Shown: in pieces, positions 12,301-24,300 of the stretch | Layout of the letters: every line of letters begins with the position of its first letter | Position numbering within the stretch: position 1 is the stretch's first letter | The notes under the pieces: generated by a model | Database searches by the model: none | Told to the model about the DNA's origin: nothing | The model's input: only the letters and a program-made list of their open reading frames with translations | Position numbers and translations under genes: made by a program | Assembly (NCBI GenBank): GCA_037783545.1 | Contig: JBBELK010000096.1 | Location: forward strand, 186,001-250,000 | Source of the DNA: Henricia sp. BOLD:AAB3569 | Lineage: Eukaryota; Echinodermata; Asteroidea; Spinulosida; Echinasteridae | Length of the DNA: 64,000 nucleotides | Reading direction: 5' to 3'

Positions 12301-15300
12301 AACAAATTGCTGTATCCAGCCATGTCATTCCTATCATTCGATGTCGTTTCTGTCATGTTTTGCCGAATTTTTTTATGGGATGAAAAAACACTTTTGAACG
12401 ACGGCCGCACACCCTGTAATATTGATGTTTGGCGGCTTAAAAATACGGTAAACAACACCATTTCAAGTAAAAAGTAATAAATCGGGACAACCTAGGCATT
12501 GACAAGTACACCACTGCCAAAATTACTAAAGAATTATAAGGGATGGCAAAGATTGAATAGGATATATGCAAAACCCAGCGACAAAAAGTTAGCCCAACTT
12601 TTTCAAGTTTTGTTGCACATGCACAAACCATGACACAGCCCCTTTAAGAGCTGCATACAACAGGCATTTTTAAGGAATCATTGGTTTCAGTAACACAAAG
12701 TATTATTAAATAAATAATTTGAAATTCATGAACACACTTCATGTAATTTACATGTAGCTGTTGTAGACAGTTCTCAGCATCTTGACTGTGTGATTTCTGC
12801 CTTTAGCTGTTTAGACTCCATTCAATTCGTCGGGTTCACCACAAAGTGACGTATCCGTCAAAAAAAAACATTTTTTTAGCAGTTTCTGTTTTTGGTATAA
12901 TTTTTGGTATAATTTTTGGTATAATTTGGTATAATTTGACTTTATTTCAATAACAGTAGGGAGGTTTAGATGCACGTAAAACGCGAACGTGAAATGCTTG
13001 AACTCTTGGTCATTATTCTGAGGAGATCTTAGAACAGATGGAAACAAAAACCTACATCTTTGACTTTCGTGGAGAGATAAAACTTTTGATGTGACCAAGA
13101 TTCAAGCCCAAGTTCTAAGACCTCATGAGGTGACCGGTGCTGAAAGAATTTCGCGTTCACGTTCGCGTTTTACGTGCATCTAAACCTCCCTATTGTACGC
13201 CAAAACCTCCCTGTTAAAGGTAGAACACATGATTGGTCTCTTAAAAATTGGAAATTTTCACAGATTTACGCATAACTTACACAATATAAACATGATGATG
13301 GTGAATGAATGAATGAAATTGTCATTTGTAAAGCGCAATTTCCAGTGAAAAACTGTTCAGATGCGCTGAAGAAAGTTACTCCATGAAGCTTGACCTGAAC
13401 AATGTTGTTTTTAGTTCAGTGCGGAAATGCAGGAGTTTATTGGCATTTATACAATCGATGTCACATGAGAGCAGCTGGTTCCACAACCTTGGAGCGACAC
13501 AGGAGAAGGCCCTGCCACCAAGAGACTCCAAGAGATAGCGCGGTTCCTTGAGCCTCACTGGGCCACTCGATGATCTTAGTGACCGATGGTAGAAAACATC
13601 CCCTGAAATGGTTTTGTCTGAAGTGCTATATTCTTTGAGAAGTGAGGAAAACAATTAATTTTCGTCTCATAAGACGAAAATTCACTTCGTCCCAAAACCA
13701 CTTTGCCCAAAAACCACTTCGCCCAAACGCCACTTCGCCCAAATGCCACTTCGCCCAAATGCCACTTCGCCCAATGCCACTTTGCTCAAAAACCACTTCG
13801 TACACAGGCCGTGATTCAGGCAGAAGTGATTCAGGGAGAAGTGGTTCAGGGCGAAGTGGTTCAGGGCGAAGTGGTTCAGGGCGAAGTGATTCAGGGCAAA
13901 ATGGTTTTTGGGCGAAGTGACTGGAAAGTTTTTTTTTTACTGTTTTCTCAAAAGTTAGACGAAGTACAGAGCTGACTTTTATTCGGGTTGGTTTTAATCA
14001 TGCATATCTTCAATTACACTATTTGTAAAGGTTTACCAATCATGTGTTCTACCTTTAACTCATTCCCTTTACCTCAAGAACCAAATTTTTCTTCTGTGTT
14101 GTAAAGTTCAAACTTCCAGAACAACGATTGCTGTTTTTGCTTCTGATCTACAGCTTGTCCTTTGAGTGGTACGTGACATCTGAATCTGACAGCAGAGTAA
14201 TCGACATCCAACCAGTCACCGGGGTCCTACAGCCTGATCAGAGCTGTCTATGTAAAGTCACATTCACTGCCAGTGGAGAACCGTCATTCTATGATTTGGA
14301 CATTGTGTGTGAGGTAATAGGAACTGTTAATTTTCACGTGAGACGTGATGACGTCATGTGCTAGGTTTCAGAGAGAATGGCAAAACTATACTCTCGACTC
14401 AAAATGACGTCATCATGTCACAGTCCACACGGGCCAAGAAACAAAAGACACACATTTTCAGTTTAATCCAAATTTGAAAAACGCTGTATCATTATACGAT
14501 AACTGTCTTATACGATAATTGTCTTACTTGGATAAAATACATTAGGGCAAAACAAACCCTAATCAGCATTTATTCTCCCCGATGCAAGCTAATTCAATTA
14601 CTGATTATTGCGATCCCCGTTTCAAAATTATGCGAACTGGCCATTCCACACTGTCTAGCTCGGGGGTCGAGTGGTTAAGACATCTGCCTTGTTTGCAGAA
14701 GGTCGTTGGTTCGAATCCCACCCGAGCACGCTATGAAGTTTTTCATGGTGTCTCGGGAAAGCACCGAGTATACAGTGCTAATATACGTAAGGGCAAAACA
14801 AACCCTAATCAACATACACACTGTATGTTGTTATTTATATTTTCCATAGCAATTGATATAATAAGGCGTATCTGAGGAATTGATCACTCAACAGATGTGC
14901 TTAAAGGTTTAGTGTAGAAAAAATTATCAACCAGCTGTTTTTATACACGAATCAAAAGATCAAAGTGTTGCAGACAAAGGGGCAAACTCAAATTATTTTT
15001 TTTTATTCAGAAAGAAGTGACCCTTTCTCTACTTCAAAATTTTCTTGACAGATGAGGGCGCTGTTTATTGCTAGTCATTGAGGGAACCCACAGTTGAAAA
15101 ACAAAGAACGAACATTACATTTCAAACAGTAACAGTAGCCAACTGATCCATTTTTGACCCAAACTTGTTGGGATTGTTGCAAATGACATACTAAACAAAC
15201 TAAGTAAACTGTTACAGATCATAACAGGAAGAAGTCACTGAAAATGACAACAACTTTTGTACACAAGTCAATGGAGATTTCCTCTGTTGTCCTGAGATGA

Positions 15301-18300
15301 CATCACGGATTTGCTCATGAATATGGAATTTCTTATTAGCATAAAAATAAAAAAACTTGCAATTACACCAAAACGGAACAATCAAATTTTCTTAAATTGA
15401 CCGAAATGTGTAAAACACATCATCTACTATTATTATATTTAATAAAAACCCTATTTCACACGTCCTTTAATTATAGGAAACACAAAAAACAAGTTTCAAC
15501 GTTTCAACTAGGGTGCTTCAAAATAACATGAAATACCTGTCAACAAGTGGGTCGAAATAGACCGATCCAGTAAGCTCCGCCCATTTAGAAATTGCCTAGC
15601 AACATGCCACGCATGTAAGGCACGTGCAGTAGAGTCGCATGGCCACGCCGTGTGTCAGTGTCCGCGCCCTGTTCAGCGAGTATTGAAACACGCACACAGA
15701 AACTGCACGCTCGAAAGCAAAATGTGCACTTAAGTATCCGGTCGTGTGCGTGCACGTACAACACGCCTGCAATACGCGTAACGCGAGCGATCAAACAAAA
15801 ACATCTCGACACACATCTAGAATGCAGTGAATGCACAATTAACATAGCAAAACGACAAGCTAATTTTGGTGAGTTTTTCCCGTTTACACAAAAACACATT
15901 TATGAAGGGATTAAAAGTAGGTTAGGATAATCTGATTCAATCTGTTTTAAACCGGTTAGGGTCCTCTGCGCTAATAAAAATGATGTTTATGGCACAAAAT
16001 TTTGAGGACTTGGGTAACCAAAATGGAGACCCACTTTTTGGTTACCTCAACCTGGGGCTGTGATTGGTCAATTCCAAAATGGGCGAAGCTTACTGGATCG
16101 GTCTAATACAAGTGACTTGTAATGACCACATCGTTACTTTACGGTACCAGTGTGTACCCTTTGAGAAGTGGCAATGTTGTAAAGTACTTTTCAGCAGGAT
16201 ATCGATATCAAATTGACAAATCAGCAAAATTTCTAAAACAACCAATCCAGAATGAAATCTTTCTGTGCAGTATAAACTCGGTGATGCCCAACACACAAGA
16301 CATTTCATGAAACGTGTTAAATACCGATGGTTATTGCTGAGCAACCTGTTAAAGGTCATGAACTTGAAACTTCATTTTATTTTGGAACACACCACAACAA
16401 ACCCTTGTTTTCAAAAGGTGTACCATACATCGTTATTTTGCAGGTGACGGATGAGACTGAGATGGCCGACTATCAACAGCGACTTGAAGATTGGGAGAAG
16501 GAAAGAGAACGACAGAAATATGAGTTTACCATCACGGAGAAAGACATGAAAGAGGAGGTCAGTTTGTAATCTTTCATTTAACTGTGTGGATAGTGTGTAA
16601 CGATACCGTGCAATATGATACGTGCTGCTTTACTTGTGTAATACATGATATGTACATGTAGCAATCACAGATGAGTAATAAAGGGGGCATTTTTGCAACA
16701 CAGACCATATTTTCCAGAAAATACCTTTGTCTGGTCTCAAAATAAAAGAAATAAGTTTCAGTTGTTCTGAAGAGATAACTTAGGCCCAAAAAGAGTTACA
16801 AATAGTGTGACAACATGCCTTTCTAAAAACCCTGTGTACAAATTTCCAATATACGCTCGTAACCGGGACAGCATAAAATGTAACACAAGTGTCCGTCCCG
16901 GTTACGAGCGTATATTGGAAATTTGTGCATCCAATGACAGTCCAACAAGTTCCAACTTCATGTTAGTCCTTGTTGGCCAACAATTAAAGGCTTTAGGCGC
17001 AAAAGCCGCTAAACGCCTCTCCCATGAAAAATTGTTGAAAAAGCTTTCAGTGCCTGGTATGTGATAATCAAAAAGTTTCTCCTTAAAAACCTGATAAATC
17101 CCACACTTGGGCTATTTGAAAACTTGGTTTTTAGCAGAAACCGTTACACACCGACACAATTTTTCTGCAAAAGCCGCTATGTCCAATTAGAAAGCGCGCA
17201 TCAGATCGTGTGTAAAGCCGCTACGTCCACACAGCGCCAATCAGAAGGCACGCATCAGATCACATGTCACATTGAAGATGGCAGCTCCCTCGATCGCTCA
17301 TTCTTCATGTGTAGGCTTACTCTAAAAGGGTAGATAAAACGAAGATTCCTGCCTGTCATGCCTCATTTCTTAGCAATTTCTGTTCTGGAAAAAAACCGAA
17401 GCTTTTTATTTATTTACTTTTTAATTTGATGTGTCTGATGCTGTAACGAAGTCTGCAAGTTCGGGTTCGGTTCGGTTCGGCAAAAGTTTGAAAATTTCTT
17501 CCTGAACACTTGTTCGGTTCGGGTTCGGCAAGTATAATTGCACGTTGCTGCGATGGAGCCAATACAATATTTGATCGGCACCGATCGAGCGACGTCCGTT
17601 TTAGATATCGATCTTCATGTCGGTACGGAGTCATGCATGTCGGTACGGTGTGTGCCGGTGCCGGGCTCAAAATGTCGGATCTGATTTGGCACAAGAATTG
17701 CTTTGTACAGTGCATGACGTTCGACAGTTAAACACGAAGCGCTCTCTTTCACATTTACAGTTAAAATACGTAAGATGTGAAACACTCTCGAACAGCCGAA
17801 CTGAGTGAAATGTTTGGTTCGGTCCGATTCTGTTCGGAAGTGCCAAGTTCGGTAAAATCCTGATCGGTTCGTCTGTTCGGTTACAGCATGTGTCCAGTTG
17901 CGTCTTCAGTTTCCCCTATGACTTGTCCAAAAAGATGGATTTAGAGCTTTCTGCTAAAAAAAAACACAGATAGACAAGCAGGTTTTGCAGCAAGATGGGC
18001 CTTAACTTGTAGCTGTTGTTCCTTTCCTATCCCCAGGCTAAGTCTAGCAGTAAGCTCTGCCGCAGCCTAAGCGCCAACCGTACCAGCAGCCCAGACTTCC
18101 AGCATTACCTAACCCTGCCTCCGATCAAACACGTCAAATCCAGCAAGGAACACGATGAATCTGAGAAACGTAAAGGCCAGACAGCAGCAGGGACACCCCT
18201 CTGGGATAGACCGGAACCTCTGGACAACTTTGTGCTGCATCTCGGAGCCACGGCGAGGACTCACACTATCGCAGAGTTCCAGACAAACTTCCCTAATGAA

Positions 18301-21300
18301 GTGCAGAACTTCTTCATTGATAGGTACACAGATTTTTAAATATATTTTCAGCCATATTCATTTCTAGAAATCTCTTTTTATTTGGATTTGATATCAAGAA
18401 TCTTATGTCCATCCCAGAGTTGAAAAAAATTTAACGGGATCACAGATTTGTAAGAAACAAAAATCATCGTACAATTTCTTTATATGGAGATTGCTCTTTT
18501 TATTTTGTCTTGCCATTTTTGCCCATTTCTCCGTGCCGGTATTTTTAATTATTTTCCAAATTTCAATTTTATTTTCGGCAGCGGATCCGTAATCCAACGA
18601 ATTAAAACAAAGGCCTTAATTGAGATGTGAATGCACAGTTCATTAATAAGGATACACTAATCTTTGTTGAACGAAGCAATTTCCCTAATGTAAACAGGGT
18701 CCAAGTGAAAGTCCTGTTGCCTTGTGAGTTCTGCAACAAATTTGCAATTATCTCCAAGTAAATAATATAAAGCTACTTTTGAATACTGACAAACACAATA
18801 TTATGATTGATTCATAAATACCTTAGACAGTTTACGCATCCCTATTGGCTGAAAGTACATCACGTGGGCAGTTTTAAACAGATAATAAAGGTCCAGTCAG
18901 TCTTAAACACTTTTGAGCCTGGCCCTCGGCCGCACCTGCGCTCTAGTCAGCGCGTATGAAACACGCACATGCACACAGATCAGAAACTGCACACTCCCGA
19001 AAGCAAATTGTGCACTGTCACAAGTACCCGGTCGTGTGCGTACTTGCATTACGCGTAATGCGCGCGATCAACCAAAAACAACTCGCGGCACAGCTAGCAG
19101 TTCATACGAACGTGATGGGAAAGTAAATTCATGCAAAACATGGCAAAACGACAAGCTAATTTTGGTGAGTTTTACCGATTTATGCAAAAAGGTATTTATG
19201 AATGGGATTAAAAGTTAAGTACATGTAGGTTTGGCCAGTTTCAAACAATCCGTCTAAAACCGGCTAGGGTCCTGGGCACTGATAATGGCACGTGCCTTCG
19301 GCTTGCGCCATTATCAGTGCCCAGGACCCCGAGCGGTCTAGGTCATTGACTCGCAATCATAGGTGAAAACTTGGGGTTGCAGGTTCGAACCTCCCCACGG
19401 CTACGGTACCTGTGCCCTTGGGCAAGGCACTCAACCACACTTGCTCCATCCTTCGGAAGGGATGTAAAGCCGTTGGTCCAGTGTGTTAGGTAATGGAAAC
19501 GCACTCTAAAGATCCCAGAGCATTCTTTCGTGAAGAGCAAGGGGGATCATCCCCAATGTCTCTGGCCATTTCTAATTCTAATTCTTCATGGGCTTCCTCA
19601 CGCTTGCGAGTGACAGTGCAATGAGCACTATTGAGGAATCCTTGGTATGAATACCAGAAAGAAATAATAATAATAATAATAAAAACGCATGTTTAAAACT
19701 GGCCAAACCTACTTTTAATCCCTAATTAAACCGAAGACATGAGCATATTGTTTACTTTTTGTCAGGAGCATGAGTGATAGCTTGAATGCAGTCAGTCAAG
19801 AGAGGGCGCCATCAGCAAAGGAGCCGACTCCCCAGCAGAGAGTGACAGAGGAGGAACAAGACCTAGTGTGTGGAGTCACTGCAAATATCATCAGGTACAA
19901 CTCTTTATACAAACAAGATTTAAGTGTTCACAGTCTTGAAAATCGGAACAGTACTATTTTTGAAAACATGATAGGAAAAACAAATAGCGAGAATACCATG
20001 ATTTTTTATCACACAGCATGTACACAAAATTTATGGTCTATTCACCATGCATTGCGCGTGGCCGACGCTGACTGAGACTAGCACTTATCCACCTACCATA
20101 CCGGTGTACCAGAAACAACCCAACTGTGAAGCACAACTCTGATGGTATCGGGTTTCTGCCGCAGCGGCCGTGCACGGCGACCAGGCATATTGCTACAACA
20201 TCAGTACTGTCCAATTCAAGACGTTCTTAGCGCTGTCATAGTGAATCGCATAATATACCGCGGTGCGCGCTGCACGAATGATTAATCGAATCGCGCACCA
20301 CAAAAAGGCGTCTTTGAACCAAGACTAAACCAAGGCGAAGTGTACCCGAGGTTGGACTCCCTACCGCATACTACATAGCGGATAGCCGTAATGCAATGAA
20401 GACAACGATGTCCAACTTGGGCTAGGCGAAGTGGTATATTTGAGTCGAGTTGGTAAATGTTCCACTTGACCTGACTCCCCGCACGCGCCGCATGTGTTGT
20501 GTACATGAAAACGGGTGCAGTACTAGGTCAACTTGACAAAATGTATAGATTTATTTTTGTTTACTTAAAATGACACAAGCATCATTAAAGGTACACACCG
20601 GCTTCGTTGGGCTATTTTGGGCTCGAAATTGACTCATACCAGATTCTGAATGCCCTTCCGAAATAAACTGAACATATCCTGAAAAGAAAGCACGGAATTT
20701 TGCCGTTTTTGAGCAATTTAAAAAAAACAGAGGTCACATGACTTTTTGGAACCAGATTCTGGTTCCGAAAAGTCACATGGTCTTGCGAGTTAGTTTTGTG
20801 TCCAGTCGCATGTCCAGTCGTATGAAAGTTTCTTACTGCAGAACTGCACCAAATTCAACTCTGATTTTTCCACAATATTTATAAGTAATTGACAAAAGAG
20901 AGACTATATTTATACAGGTATGAAACAAAGTTGAACATGAGTATGAGAGTCCAGAGAATGGGACTCAGCGAGCGCGTGCTATAGTATGGCAAACCACGGT
21001 GGATCGCCTCGCACAGCACGGCAAAATCATGAGTGCACACGGCGGGTTGGTTGGCGTACATGTACGTTCGTGAAGAAAAAACATGATGCTAACTTCTCCA
21101 GAGAAAACGGAAATTCATAGTCGGTCGTCTGGGCTGTCCAGTGAAATCGTGATCAGAAAATTGGAGATATCCCGAGTAGGAAAAGAGCGAATCGTTTGTG
21201 ACAAAGTCGTGAAGCTCGCGCGTAGTTGCAACGGCTGGTAAAGCGTATAACCCGTCTTTTGACCGTTTTTGTTAATTTTGCACTTCTTTAGTAAATTACG

Positions 21301-24300
21301 GGATATTTTGATGTTTTTTTTTCACAACGACCATCCAAAAAGTATTGTCAATGCTACATTCACTAAATCGTGTAAACAGTAGGCCGGTGTGTACCTTTAA
21401 ACTACAGATTTAATGGGAAAACCTAAATTGAGGAGTGAGAAAAATGTGAGATGTGTGAGAAAAATGTGTGGCCCGTCTAATATGCTTTGTACATAAGGTC
21501 TGAAGCCATGGTCAACTTGTCCATCCTGTCCTGATTTACTTTTTTAAAAAATAAAAAATCGGTTTCATACGCATTGGCTTGGATCCCCCTGTACGCATGG
21601 TGTACGCAATGTCAACAACTCCCCCCCCCACCCCCCCCCCCCCCCCCCCCCCCACCCCCCCCCCCCCCCCCCACCACCCCCTCCGTGCGTACGTACTTTA
21701 TGGACGGCCCCTTACCTAATGGGTCATGAGATTTTTATATCATAACATCCGTCATATTTTTCTCATTACGAATCTGAAACTCCCATTTCTATAAACTAAT
21801 TTATCGGGAGCAGACTGCAGGGTGTTGAACAGTTATATGAACACACTGCCACATCTGCGTCTGCATAAAAATTGGGGACGGTTTTGACTTTGAAAAAGTT
21901 TGGCGCAAAGCAGCCGGTACCCTGGCTTTATTCACACGAATCGCTATACAGCGCTCATGATGCACCTCACTATTTGTGTTGATGGTGGTGCTGTTCTGTT
22001 AGACTGGCGATTGAGACTGGTTTCCGCTCCACCTATTCCACATACATGTACAACAATTGAATATGAGAATCATTCATAGTATGTGGATTTGTGGAGCGGA
22101 AACCAGTCTACTTGCAATTGGTAATGGGTTCCCAGCTACATGTAGCTTAGTGCGGTCTAACACGGCAAATGAATGGGCACCACCCAGTGTCTTCCACGGA
22201 TCGCACGAGTTCGTTTCAATTGTCAGTTTAAAAATGAATCATTAAAAGTTTTTCTAGTCCAAATACTGATCTTGTGTATTCGGATATTTTACAGGAGCGT
22301 TCCAATGTGAGTAGAAATTATGCTACAGCTATTAGCACTATAAAATATAGTCGGAAAAGCCAACTTTAGTCATGTTAGTCCGATTTTGGAAGCGAAACAG
22401 CGCCATTTCGATTCGTGTCACTATTTACGATCAAGACGTTAATTTACTCTCAAATTTTCACCTTAATATTTTATATTTTTTTGTTTTCTTGTCATGAATA
22501 TTATTGTTGCGATGTATTTTATATGATTGTTAAGTTAGATCTAGATCAAATTTCCAGAAAATCTGTCGCACTTAAGCTAGCATATTGGCAACTGGCTGTT
22601 TTCTTTCCAGAACCCTACTGGATGATCACGATTTTCACCAGGCACTGAAGGATATCTCCAGCGAACCCGTCCCGTACTTCACCCAGTTTGGAGAGCGCCC
22701 CCAATCACTCGAACAACAGTCACCCGAGACAACTGCTCCTCGGCATGAGAAACCACCCGACGCATTAAGCCACGCCCTTATTTCCACTGCCCCCGGCTCT
22801 GCCCCTCCTATAACAGCGGCTGGAGACAGAGCTGTTGAGGTATCAACGCTTACTCCCTCTGGAATGGCAGCATTGCGAGACAGGACCCAGACCCAGTCAT
22901 CTGTAGCACTACACACTGAGGAGGATTATCAGCAGAGCCTGAGAGAGGAACAAAAGAGAATGGAACAGCAAACCCTAAAAAGGTAAAATCAGTTATAAAA
23001 TATGTATTATAACTACATGGTAAGGGGGCATTTTGGCAACATAGACCATATTTTCCAGAAAATACCTTTGTCTGGTCTCAAAATAAAATAAATAAGTTTC
23101 AGTTGTTCTGAAGAGATAACTTAGGCCCAAAAAGGGTTACAAATAGTGTGTACAAATTTCCAATATATGCTCGTAACCTGGACGGACACTTGTTACATTT
23201 TAGGCCGTCCTGGTTTCGAGCGTATACATTGGAAATTTCTACACATGGTTTTTAGAAAGGCATGTTGTCACACTATTTGTAACCCTTTTTGGGTGTAAAG
23301 TTGTCTCTTCAGAACAACTTAAACTCATTTCTTTTATTTTGAGACCAGACAAAGGTATTTCCTCAAAAATATGGTCTATGTTGCCAAAATTTCCCCTTTA
23401 CTGTGAAAAGACCCATTTATGATTTGTTATCACATGGTTAGATCTAGAATTCTACAAAGGAATCTTTCTATAAATTAGGGGTCCATTTTTGGTGTCCCCT
23501 GTTACATCCGACATCTTGTTTTTGTAAATTCAGGACACATTCTTTGAATACTTTCCATCTCAAAGAGTGAGTACATAAAGTACAGTTCATAAAAATGGTT
23601 TAAAAGACATTTTAACCAGTTAACGCCGGGATTATTTCAAACATTGCTGTCGGTAGATGTGGGTTTATTTTTAGTTGAAACGCGGAGGAAAGAAAACAAC
23701 TGAACTCATTAACTATGCGCGGTAAAGTATTGTTGTTATGTCGATACACCGTCATCAGGCGCGGATCCAGAGCTGCCCTCACCTCCCAATGCTCTGACTA
23801 AAAAAATTATAATAATAAACAATTAAAAAACATTACATAAAATATTGAAAAAGTGATGCATTTGTGCCTGTCCGCAAGAAGAAGTTTTAAAATGACTGGC
23901 AAACCCCCCCCCCCCCCCCCCCAATTGAAACAAAAATAAGGGTTGGGGGTGGAGTGTAGGGGTGGGGGTGGGGCATGTTGTATGTACACGGCCGGGTAAA
24001 CTTTACTAATTTTTTGTCACACTGCGTCAAATATGCTTTCGGGCATGTGCGTTTGCGTGTTCTATACGCGCTGAAACTGACTATAGGATGCCACAGGCCA
24101 GGCTAAAAAGTGTTTAGAACCGGTCTTTATAATCTGTTTAAGACTGGTCATGTGACATGCTCTCAGCCAATAGGGATGCGTAAACTGTGTAAAGTATGAA
24201 TGGCGTTTTAAGACAGTAAGTACCTCAGTCCGGTTTAAACCTTGACCATTTTGTTCTTTTAGGAAGCTAGATTAAATCTGGATGTCTTAGCCATATGATA

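Noticed and set aside
13690-13915. CRISPR-like array of short repeats
   Set aside because: Units are adjacent with no unique spacers, the second half is inverted, and the setting is an animal intron.
10490-14795. tRNA genes at 10541-10615 and 14660-14730
   Set aside because: A and B boxes are good, but both share the same non-tRNA tail and have poor acceptor stems, so they are SINE heads.
22585-22986. Gene starting inside the exon I region as an independent ORF
   Set aside because: Its start lies in the intron before the acceptor; the conserved part is exon I of CFAP65.
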